A stretch of 64,000 nucleotides of DNA from Pontibacter rufus (GTDB taxonomy: Bacteria > Bacteroidota > Bacteroidia > Cytophagales > Hymenobacteraceae), in NCBI RefSeq assembly GCF_015694705.1, contig NZ_JADQDR010000004.1, positions 186,001-250,000 of the forward strand, read 5' to 3'. The notes under the pieces were generated by a model. That model was given only the letters and a program-made list of their open reading frames with translations, had not been told where the DNA came from and made no database searches. Positions 45,771 to 53,080 of the stretch are shown in pieces. Position numbers and translations under genes: made by a program. Each line of letters opens with the position of its first letter. Positions within the stretch are counted from its first letter, which is position 1.

Positions 45771-45844
45771 GGTCACGTAGCTCAACTGGATAGAGCATCT
45801 GACTACGAATCAGAAGGTTAGGGGTTCGACTCCCTTCGCGACCA
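45771..45844 (+). tRNA. tRNA-Arg (anticodon ACG)
   Basis: Cloverleaf: acceptor GGTCACG, D-arm GCTC...GAGC, anticodon stem TCTGA / TCAGA around loop CTACGAA (ACG), T-arm AGGGG TTCGACT CCCTT, then 3' acceptor CGCGACC and A. The acceptor has an A-C mismatch at pair 5-68, where CGTGACC would pair fully. The last 12 bases before the mismatch (GACTCCCTTCGC) recur at 48168-48179. No CCA is encoded. Confidence 0.93.
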
Positions 45845-45854
45845 CTTGAGAATC

Positions 45855-45890
45855 AGCCACTTACAGGTAAAACTGTAAAGTGGCTTTTTT
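45855..45890 (+). terminator. Terminator after tRNA-Arg
   Basis: AGCCACTTACAG (45855-45866) pairs with CTGTAAAGTGGCT (45873-45885, one bulge), followed by TTTTT. It lies on the island side of the repeated tRNA 3' segment. Confidence 0.75.
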
Positions 45891-46076
45891 TATGTACACA
45901 CAATTTGCATACAAATGGTTTTAAACTTCCTGTCCTATACCCTTCCAGACATGTGTGCTTAGTGTTTTTCTTAAATTAATCTTTATATTTATCTATAAAT
46001 TTTTTACTATACTGTTAGGTTCATTTAGCCTTGTCATAATAATACATTTTGCACTTGTTACTAAGCATACCTCCTT

Positions 46077-47774
46077 ATGATAATTAAGAGATTAAAAGCA
46101 AAGAACTATAGAAGCCTTGAAGACATAGATATAGAGTTTAATCCATATTACAATGCTATATCAGGCAAGAACAACTCTGGTAAGTCAAACTTAATCAAAG
46201 CAATACTTAACTTTCTTACATATGAGCATAAGATTTACTCAAATTATGTCTCTGATTTAGACTATGACAATGACTTTACTCATTGGAAGAAAAAAAACAA
46301 GGAAAAAGAGGACATCTTTGTCCTTTTAGAAGTAGAGTTGAATGAGGATACTGATACCGGCGTTTTCAAATTTTTAAAAGAACTCATTTTTAAAAATGAA
46401 GAGGAATTTAACCGGTCTGATGAAATTCTTAGGATAGAGGCCACGCAGTCACACCAACAGAAGAAGACCAGTATCAATGTATATTTCGGAAATAATCTTA
46501 TTGAAGATGAATACAAAAGAGATGAATTGCTAAGAAGGCTACGTGGATCAAGGAGTGTGCTATTCCATAACTCTACAGAAAATCACCCTTTCTTTTTTAC
46601 GAGAGGTAGTAGCAGGGAACCATTAGCATCATACTTAGGCCATGATGATGCAGATAACATTTCTAAAAAGAAGTTGTCCTTGGAAAATGCTGTTACTAAG
46701 TCTTTGAAGAAGCATCAAACCGGTTTGAGCAGTTTATTAGGTAGGTTACAAGAAAAATATGATGTATCTCTTGGTATTAACAGTTTTAAATTTGAGCGAG
46801 AAAACATTGTAATTTCACTGAAGGAAAAGGATATAGAGGTACCTCTGGAAGAATGGGGTAGTGGAACAAGAAATAGAACTCTTATTCTTATGAACTTGAT
46901 GAATGCGAAGAGAATGCAGGATTCAGGAGACTTAACCGACAGAATCACACCTGTAGTCATAATAGAAGAACCAGAAAGCTTTTTACATCCTTCTGCTCAA
47001 GCTGAATTTGGCAGAATTCTTCAGGATATAGCTATTGAATTTAAAATTCAAATTATCGTAGCAACTCATAGTCCTTACCTATTAAGCCATAAGTCTCCTA
47101 AAGCAAATATTCTTTTAGAGAGAAACTTTAGCTTGGCAAGTAAGGGATCAGAAGTTATAGATACCGAACAAGAAAAATGGTACGAGCCTTTTGCTCTTTC
47201 TTTAGGCATTAATGGCGATGATTTAGGACCTTTAAAATCAACCATATTTAGTAATTCTAATGACATAATTTTAGTTGAGGGCGAAACAGACAAGGAGTAC
47301 TTTGAATTACTCAAAGATTCGAGACATGGAGCAAACAGATTAAAGTTTGAAGGAGACATCTTTGCTTATGGCGGAGCGGGTAATCTTAAAAATAATATTC
47401 TTTTAAGATTTATAAAGGACAGGTTTAAACGCTTTGTTGTTACTGTCGATTTAGACAAATACAGTGATGTAAAAAAAACTTTAGAAACCTTAAACTTAAA
47501 AGAATATCAAGAATATATTGTTATTGGCAAGAACGAAACGGGAAAGAAATGCATAGAGGGTCTTGTGCCTGCTAACATTCGTAAATTGGCTTATGCTGAA
47601 AATGTTGATCTGGTGCAGAAGGCGATGGAGAACTCTGATAGTGGTAAGAGCGCGAGGAATGAATTAAAGAGCAAAGTTTTAGATGCATTCAAGAAAGAAG
47701 CATTTAGCAATCTTGACAACTTCTCTGATTTTTACAAGGTGGTGAAAGCTTTGAACAAGACTTTCAAAGACTAA
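46077..47774 (+). CDS. OLD-family ATPase/nuclease (stand-alone)
   Basis: 565-residue protein: N-terminal ABC/SMC-like ATPase and C-terminal Toprim nuclease, as in OLD and GajA-type proteins. Walker A is GKNNSGKS at residues 30-37. A signature-like segment is EWGSGTRNRTLI, Walker B is VVIIEEPE near 293, and the H-loop is ATHSP. The Toprim domain begins ILVEGETDKEYFELL near 397 and has VTVDLDKYSD near 454. The gene is much more AT-rich than its neighbours and uses AT-ending codons. There is no helicase gene (GajB/UvrD type) beside it, so it fits class 1 stand-alone OLD rather than Gabija. The role in phage or plasmid defence is inferred from the family and island setting. Confidence 0.9.
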   Translation: MIIKRLKAKNYRSLEDIDIEFNPYYNAISGKNNSGKSNLIKAILNFLTYEHKIYSNYVSDLDYDNDFTHWKKKNKEKEDIFVLLEVELNEDTDTGVFKFLKELIFKNEEEFNRSDEILRIEATQSHQQKKTSINVYFGNNLIEDEYKRDELLRRLRGSRSVLFHNSTENHPFFFTRGSSREPLASYLGHDDADNISKKKLSLENAVTKSLKKHQTGLSSLLGRLQEKYDVSLGINSFKFERENIVISLKEKDIEVPLEEWGSGTRNRTLILMNLMNAKRMQDSGDLTDRITPVVIIEEPESFLHPSAQAEFGRILQDIAIEFKIQIIVATHSPYLLSHKSPKANILLERNFSLASKGSEVIDTEQEKWYEPFALSLGINGDDLGPLKSTIFSNSNDIILVEGETDKEYFELLKDSRHGANRLKFEGDIFAYGGAGNLKNNILLRFIKDRFKRFVVTVDLDKYSDVKKTLETLNLKEYQEYIVIGKNETGKKCIEGLVPANIRKLAYAENVDLVQKAMENSDSGKSARNELKSKVLDAFKKEAFSNLDNFSDFYKVVKALNKTFKD

Positions 47775-47835
47775 TAATTTAAAGCTAATCGGGATTGTAA
47801 ACTAAACTGTGTCATCCTTTCCCATTTATAAAGGT

Positions 47836-47988
47836 TTACTTCAAGTCCAGCTGCATTCTGTCGCCGAACCAGATGGCGAGTTGCTGGGCTGTCTGGCTCC
47901 AGTTACTCAGGGCATCCCATTTACTGCTGGTATGCTGATGGGAGAGATAAATGAACTTATGTAGGGCCATGTCCGGGGTGTAGTGACT
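47836..47988 (-). pseudogene. C-terminal fragment of an IS256-like transposase
   Basis: On the minus strand, a frame ending at TAA 47838-47836 reads SHYTPDMALHKFIYLS, then about 20 residues with KWDALSNWSQ, and ends AIWFGDRMQLDLK. The pattern KW...NW...QLAI.F.DR is that of mutator/IS256-type transposase C-termini. No open upstream part exists, so it is a remnant. It has normal GC while the OLD gene is AT-rich. Confidence 0.5.
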
Positions 47989-48253
47989 TTCATTTATATT
48001 AATTTATGTAGATCAAGATTGAAAAGGAGAATTAGGGTACAGCGATACACTTTATCTGACAAGATTGAATCTTAATACTTCAACTTGCAACGACATTGGA
48101 AAAAGACTGGTAAAATTCAAAAATGAGCGCTGTAGGCTAGCCTAATTAACTATAATAAACCCGCGCTGACTCCCTTCGCAAGCACCGAAAAGCGTTTCGG
48201 CATCAATTGAAGGTCTTTCTGTTACCGATAGCAGTTAATAAAAATCATCGCAG

Positions 48254-48261
48254 TAACTTTG
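48254..48261 (+). promoter_or_regulatory. Predicted -7 element for the 48283 MFS gene
   Basis: TAACTTTG fits TAnnTTTG, 21 bases before the ATG and outside the island's right repeat. The 47989-48250 stretch holds no gene. Confidence 0.65.
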
Positions 48262-48282
48262 GCGCTTTAACTAAATCATACC

Positions 48283-49530
48283 ATGACTAAATCAGGCGCG
48301 CAGGCCGGTTTGAAGGAGAATGCCGGACAGTTTTGGCTGCTGATGCTGATTACCGCTTTTATTGGTGCCATAGTAGGCTTGGAGCGCTCTGTTTTACCGA
48401 AGCTGGCCGAAACTGCTTTCGGCATGAACGGCCATACGGCTATTCTTTCTTTTATTGTAGCATTTGGGGTGGCAAAGTCGGTCGCCAACCTATTGATGGG
48501 GCAGCTTTCCGTGCGTTTCACGCGCAAACAGTTGCTGCTGGTGGGCTGGCTTTTCGCGCTGCCGGTGCCCTGGCTCCTGCTTTATGCCCAAAACTGGTGG
48601 TGGGTAATTGCAGCCAACCTGCTGCTGGGCATTAACCAGGGCCTGGCCTGGACTTCCAGCGTGGTGATGACCATAGATCTGGTGGGTGAAAAGAACCGTG
48701 GGCTGGCCATGGGTATTAATGAATTTGCCGGTTACCTGGCCGTAGGGCTGGCCTCCTTTCTGGCAGGCTATATTGCCTCGGCCACCGGCGTGATAGTGTA
48801 TGCTTTCGTACCCGGCATTGTCTTCTCTCTGGCGGGTGTGGCACTTACGCTGTTTGTCGTGCGCGATACGCATGCACATGTGCAGGCAGAGGCAGCGAAA
48901 AGTACTACTCCCTTGTTGCCAAGCGTCTGGAAAGACACCACCTGGCGCCATACAAACCTGGGCCCGGTAACGTTAAATGGTTTTGTGACGAAGATAAATG
49001 ATGGGGTGCTGTGGGGCCTGCTGCCACTGGTACTGGGCGCCCAGGGCTATTCGCTGGTAGAGATAGGCTTTCTGGCTGGTGTTTATCCTGCTGTATGGGG
49101 CATCGGCCAGCTTTTCACAGGTAAAATAGGGGATACTTATTCAAGGAAGCAGTTGCTGTGCCTGGGTATGTTGCTACAGGGAGTGGGAATTGCTGCTCTT
49201 TTCTTTACAGGGTCCTACAATGTTATGCTCGCTGCGCTTGCCACCGTTGGTGCCGGAACAGCAATGGTCTACCCCACCTTTATGACCCTGGTGGCAGATA
49301 ACACTCACCCCAGCCAGCGTTCGCAGAGCCTGGGCATTTTCCGGTTCTGGCGTGATTTCGGTTATGTAGCAGGTGCCGTGGCAGCAGGGCTCTTCAGCGA
49401 TAAGTTCGGGGCGGAAGCAGTATTGCTGGGCGCCGGTATATTAACTGTTGGCGCCGGTGTGTTTTCTGCATTACGCATGCAGAGACATCCCCTGAAAACC
49501 TTTGCGCATAATGTTACCCAAAAGGCGTAA
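48283..49530 (+). CDS. MFS transporter
   Basis: 415 residues, about 12 membrane helices. The loop 2-3 motif is LLMGQLSVRFTRKQLLLVG, and a symmetric copy GQLFTGKIGDTYSRKQLLCLG is in the second half. NGFVTKINDGVLWGLLPLVL lies between the halves. The subfamily is unclear: it belongs to the drug/metabolite exporter-like MFS_1 group. It is the first gene after the OLD island. A 300-base gap (49531-49830) follows, without recognisable features except an AT-rich leader. Confidence 0.9.
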   Translation: MTKSGAQAGLKENAGQFWLLMLITAFIGAIVGLERSVLPKLAETAFGMNGHTAILSFIVAFGVAKSVANLLMGQLSVRFTRKQLLLVGWLFALPVPWLLLYAQNWWWVIAANLLLGINQGLAWTSSVVMTIDLVGEKNRGLAMGINEFAGYLAVGLASFLAGYIASATGVIVYAFVPGIVFSLAGVALTLFVVRDTHAHVQAEAAKSTTPLLPSVWKDTTWRHTNLGPVTLNGFVTKINDGVLWGLLPLVLGAQGYSLVEIGFLAGVYPAVWGIGQLFTGKIGDTYSRKQLLCLGMLLQGVGIAALFFTGSYNVMLAALATVGAGTAMVYPTFMTLVADNTHPSQRSQSLGIFRFWRDFGYVAGAVAAGLFSDKFGAEAVLLGAGILTVGAGVFSALRMQRHPLKTFAHNVTQKA

Positions 49531-49830
49531 GGCATTAACGGTAATAAAGGTAATACAAGAATAAAGCATCCAGGACTTTATACCTTCAGGATATTCTTTC
49601 ATCAGAGTTAACCTGTTACATGCTCTAAACTTGCCGGAAACTTTTTTAAGACACGGAATCTGCTGCTAATCCGTAAAGGCCAATCGAAAAAGAATAAAAA
49701 GTAAATTCTTAGCACATCCGCTTGCAACCAGCGGCAGCGTTTTGGGGTCTTCATAACAGAAGTACGCCTGTGCAGATCAATACAGGTGTCTTAAGTAAAC
49801 TTCCACATTCTAACCCTTATCAACATTATC

Positions 49831-50550
49831 ATGCAAAACATTTTCAGCAGATCATCGCTAAACAAGATTACGCTTCTTTTATTTAGCGTAGCAGCTATTT
49901 CCTTTACCAGCTGCCAGGACGACGAATTTGTTGCTCCCGATCCAATACCAACTAGTTACGTATCCTTTTACCATGGTTCTCCTGATGCCCCCGATCTGGA
50001 TATCCGACTGGAAAACCAGGTTATCAATAACCAGGCATTCAAGTATGCTGCTTTCTCAGGGTATCTTACCTTAACTCCGGGAGAACGTAACATCAAGTTT
50101 ACCCCTGTTAATGCCGCTAATGTCTTTATTGACTCTACCTTAACTTTTGATGAGGAGAAAGCATACTCGCTGTTTGCCATCAACAGGCAGCAGAACATGG
50201 AATTGCTGGTAATTCAGGACAGTATTAAAACACCGGCTACAGGTAAGGCCGGGCTGCGGATAATCCACCTGTCGCCTGACGCACCTGCCATTGACATCAG
50301 CACCACAGGAACCACAGGCACTACCCTGGCTACCAACCTGGGCTTTAAAGGCCATACTGAATTCTTAGAATTAGCCGCAGGCAAGTATAGCTTACAGGCA
50401 AAAGAGGCCGGCACGGGCAATGTGCTTTTAACAGCCGCAGACCTACAACTGGAAGAGGGCAAAACATACTCTTTATTGGTTCGGGGATTTGCGACTCCGC
50501 CAACCGGAAACACCAACGGACTCAGCGCACAGCTTATCAGAAATTACTAG
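49831..50550 (+). CDS. DUF4397 lipoprotein
   Basis: 239 residues. The leader ends in the lipobox FTSC, followed by QDDEF. The mature part holds two DUF4397 repeats, recognisable by SFYHGSPDAPDLDIRLENQ and RIIHLSPDAPAIDISTTG, each followed by ELAAGKYSLQ-like strands. The repeated (V/L)SPDAP pattern is typical. Function unknown; cell-surface beta-sandwich. A perfect terminator follows. Confidence 0.92.
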   Translation: MQNIFSRSSLNKITLLLFSVAAISFTSCQDDEFVAPDPIPTSYVSFYHGSPDAPDLDIRLENQVINNQAFKYAAFSGYLTLTPGERNIKFTPVNAANVFIDSTLTFDEEKAYSLFAINRQQNMELLVIQDSIKTPATGKAGLRIIHLSPDAPAIDISTTGTTGTTLATNLGFKGHTEFLELAAGKYSLQAKEAGTGNVLLTAADLQLEEGKTYSLLVRGFATPPTGNTNGLSAQLIRNY

Positions 50551-50559
50551 CAATCGTAC

Positions 50560-50612
50560 AAAAAGAAAAGCCCGCCTACTGCAGTTGCTGCAGTAGGCGG
50601 GCTTTTCTTTTT
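50560..50612. terminator. Terminator after the DUF4397 gene
   Basis: Perfect 25-base stem with a three-base loop (TTG): the left arm starts AAAAAGAAAAGCCCGCCTAC at 50560, the right arm ends at 50612. The 327-base gap to the next gene has one TATACTT word and nothing else. Confidence 0.92.
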
Positions 50613-50877
50613 TAGCCACACGTAGCGAAATTTATTAGGCTGAAAGTGTGCCTGCTATACTTACCCAAAGGCATAAGGTTCCTGGCTGTTTCTATAAGAA
50701 AGGACGGTTTGTGGGGTAAAACGGTGCTGGTCTGCTTAATTTTGCCCAACAAGCTTATCATCTACAAGGGACAAAGAAGCGATGTATTCTTTGTCCTCCA
50801 GGCACTGGTTCCTGCTCCTGAAAGCCCCTGCAGCTATAGCTTATGTAAACACAGGAGGCAGTGCCTGGTAGACAAGT

Positions 50878-51714
50878 ATGGCTGTTTTAAATCTAAATCC
50901 GCATCAGAACCGTATTCAGAAACTTATGGACGCTCTTAAAAGGAATAATGTAAAAATTATTGGGAAAGGCGAAAGGCCTATGTTATTTGCCCACGGGTAT
51001 GGCTGCGACCAGAACATGTGGCGCTTTATTACCCCCGCTTTCGAAGCAGATTACAGGATTATTCTTTTTGACTATGTTGGCTTCGGCAACGCCGACACCA
51101 GCACTTACACCAAAGAACGGTATTCTACTTTAGAGGGGTATGCAGCCGATGTTTTGGAAATATGCCGGGAGCTGGCACTACAGGATGTAATCTTTGTAGG
51201 GCACTCGGTAAGTGCGATGATCGGTACACTGGCCGCTATCATGGAACCCGAGCGCTTTTCGAAACTGATCCTAATCAGCCCTTCGCCCTGCTTTATCAAC
51301 GACGGGGAGTATCGGGGCGGCTTTTCGAGGGAGCAGATAGAAGGTATGCTTGCTACTTTAGAGAGCGATTACCTGGGCTGGTCTAATACCATGGCGCCGG
51401 TTATAATGGGCAATCCCGACAGGCCGGGTTTAGGACAGGAGTTAGCAGGGAGCTTTTGTAAGAGCGACGCGCAAATAGCCAAAGACTTTGCGTATGTCAC
51501 TTTTCTGTCGGACAACCGGAAGTATTTGCCCCTTGTGAAAACAGATACGCTGATTTTGCAATGTTCGGATGACGCAATTGCCCCTTTATCCGTAGGAGAG
51601 TTTACGCACCATAGTATAGCCGGAAGCCGGCTGGTGCTTTTAGAAGCAACCGGGCACTGTCCTAATTTAAGTGCGCCCGAAGAAACCATTGCCGCCATGA
51701 AGGACTTTTTATAA
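50878..51714 (+). CDS. RsbQ-like alpha/beta hydrolase
   Basis: 278 residues (or 262 from the ATG at 50926, MDALKRNNVKIIGKGE, which matches RsbQ better). The catalytic triad is Ser110 in GHSVSAMIG, Asp in LQCSDDAIAPL and His in EATGHCPNLSAPE, the last close to the RsbQ/D14/KAI2 consensus. The oxyanion region is AHGYGCDQNMW. In Bacillus, RsbQ produces a ligand that activates the PAS-phosphatase RsbP in the energy-stress branch of the sigma-B pathway. No phosphatase is adjacent; instead a STAS-like gene starts 44 bases later. Confidence 0.9.
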   Translation: MAVLNLNPHQNRIQKLMDALKRNNVKIIGKGERPMLFAHGYGCDQNMWRFITPAFEADYRIILFDYVGFGNADTSTYTKERYSTLEGYAADVLEICRELALQDVIFVGHSVSAMIGTLAAIMEPERFSKLILISPSPCFINDGEYRGGFSREQIEGMLATLESDYLGWSNTMAPVIMGNPDRPGLGQELAGSFCKSDAQIAKDFAYVTFLSDNRKYLPLVKTDTLILQCSDDAIAPLSVGEFTHHSIAGSRLVLLEATGHCPNLSAPEETIAAMKDFL

Positions 51715-51757
51715 ACCTGCAAATGCGAGCGGAGAAACCCTTTTAAACAGAGCAAGT

Positions 51758-52201
51758 GTGTTGGGCAGAGAAGAATTATTAGAGTTGGTAGATTACAAGG
51801 AACTTAAAAAGGCGAACGGCGATATCTTCTTTGAGGCAAAAAGAATGTTTGATAATTCATATATATCTGTTAACTGGATTGGCATTCAGTCACTGGAAAC
51901 AGTTGTGATGGGCGGGAACCATATTCTGGCCATGTTGCGTGAAAAACCCTGCCAGGCGCTCCTGAACAGCAACCGGGAACTGATAGGCTCCTGGGATGCT
52001 GCCATTAACTGGTTGGCCCATAAGTGGGCGCCACAGGCAAAGGCGCTTGGGCTGCGCTATAATGCGCATGTACTCTCGCCGGGCATCTATGGGCAGCGGT
52101 CTTTTGACTTGTTCTACAAAACCTTAAAAAATGAATTTAAGATTAAGGCTTTTTCTGATGAAGAAACAGCCGAAGCATGGCTTCAGATAAAGCTATTGTA
52201 G
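51758..52201 (+). CDS. STAS/SpoIIAA-like protein
   Basis: 147 residues with a GTG (or next-codon TTG) start, lacking any ATG. It has the SpoIIAA-like fold pattern: SYISVNWIGIQSLETVVMGGNHIL, then CQALLNSNRELIGSWDAAINWL, then LGLRYNAHVLSPGIYGQRSFDLF, ending DEETAEAWLQ. Such proteins are frequent in Bacteroidota and may bind small lipids or partner proteins. It forms a probable two-gene operon with the RsbQ-like hydrolase. It is followed by a 27-base-stem terminator. Confidence 0.78.
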   Translation: MLGREELLELVDYKELKKANGDIFFEAKRMFDNSYISVNWIGIQSLETVVMGGNHILAMLREKPCQALLNSNRELIGSWDAAINWLAHKWAPQAKALGLRYNAHVLSPGIYGQRSFDLFYKTLKNEFKIKAFSDEETAEAWLQIKLL

Positions 52202-52255
52202 TTTGTTGCGCTAAAGTTGTTGCCGGTTAGTCACACCTGCTTCAGACGCAGAAAA

Positions 52256-52315
52256 AAATTTAAAAGCAAAAAAGCCTGCAAAAAATAATTTGCAGGCTTT
52301 TTTGCTTTTAAATTT
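52256..52315. terminator. Bidirectional terminator between the STAS gene and tmRNA
   Basis: Perfect 27-base stem (left arm 52256-52282 starting AAATTTAAAAGCAAAAAAGC; right arm 52289-52315), loop of six bases. Confidence 0.93.
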
Positions 52316-52325
52316 CAATAATAAG

Positions 52326-52692
52326 TGGAGATGCAGGGATTCGAACCCTGGTCCAGACAAGGAAATCAACGGGCTTTCTACATGCTTAGACTTATTCGGA
52401 TTGTCGGGAGCTTGCAAGTATAAGTCAAACTTATGCGCACTCCTTAGGTGCTTTATTTCGCCTGTGCACCGCACCTTTACACAGACTAGTCAAACGGTTC
52501 GAAGCCTCTGATGTGCAAGCAGTTTCACGAAACCTGCACGAGACTATGGCAATTGCTTAGTACCTAGACTAGGCAGCCATGGCGTAATTAGATTCGCCGA
52601 TTATTGTTCGAACGGATTTTTAACAGGTGGTACGTTCATCACCCGACATGCTTACACGCAATCTGCACAAGCTGTCAATTCCAGTCATCCCC
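52326..52692 (-). ncRNA. ssrA: tmRNA
   Basis: Transfer-messenger RNA, about 367 bases. The 5' end (minus strand) starts GGGGATGACTGGAATTGACA and pairs with the 3' end CATCTCC plus A. The TpsiC arm is CAGGGTTCGAATCCCTG. The tag reading frame ends GGC-GAA-TCT-AAT-TAC-GCC-ATG-GCT-GCC-TAG, so the tag is (A)GESNYAMAA, similar to Cytophagales tags. It rescues stalled ribosomes. Ends were set by pairing. Confidence 0.96.
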
Positions 52693-52741
52693 AATAAATG
52701 AAGAACGAATTCCTGTTGTTTATACTTCAAGAATCACGCCA

Positions 52742-52749
52742 CAAATATA
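52742..52749 (-). promoter_or_regulatory. Predicted -7 element for tmRNA
   Basis: TATATTTG on the minus strand (seen as CAAATATA) fits TAnnTTTG and lies about 50 bases before the mature 5' end. Between 52760 and 53019 I see no gene, only AT-rich words. Confidence 0.62.
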
Positions 52750-53019
52750 ACAGAAATTATGGCATATTCCGAGCTATTGCAAGTATAAAACAGCTCCCGG
52801 CAGCGTTAGGTTTCAGCGGGCAAGCATAAATATGAAAGGACACAGGAAGCAAGACAATAGACACAAGACTATGCTGGTGCTCTTTCAAATTAAAAATTAG
52901 AAATTATGAATTAGAAATGGTCAGGAAAAGGTCCTCACTGGTTCTGATGTCACAAGCTAAACTGAATATTAATTGGTGGAGCACTGGTTTTATACCCGAA
53001 TCAACACTGTAAAATAAAA

Positions 53020-53047
53020 CGGGCATTACCACTTCAGGTAACGCCCG
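53020..53047 (-). terminator. Terminator after the FtsX permease gene
   Basis: On the minus strand CGGGCGTTACC pairs with GGTAATGCCCG (one G-U pair) around TGAAGT, followed by TTTTATTTTA. Confidence 0.8.
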
Positions 53048-53080
53048 CTGATTGCTTTCATAGTTTTATTTTACCGTAAG

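Larger units (their letters stand above)
45828..48185. mobile_element. Small tRNA-associated genomic island with OLD-type gene
   Basis: AT-rich insert between the 3' end of tRNA-Arg and a degenerate direct repeat. The left copy GACTCCCTTCGCGACCAC is at 45828-45845. The right copy GACTCCCTTCGCAAGCAC is at 48168-48185 (16 of 18 identical; 12 contiguous). The contents are the OLD gene, a transposase remnant and non-coding DNA. No integrase is present, so the island is either a decayed or a trans-mobilised element. The TATACTT word, common elsewhere, is absent from the whole insert. Confidence 0.72.

Noticed and set aside
46077..48250. Gabija (GajA/GajB) defence pair
   Set aside because: GajA-like nuclease present, but no UvrD-type helicase gene follows; the next gene is an MFS transporter outside the island.
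52211..52511. Short open frames over the tmRNA 3' end
   Set aside because: The region is structured RNA with a T-arm and acceptor stem; the frames are incidental.
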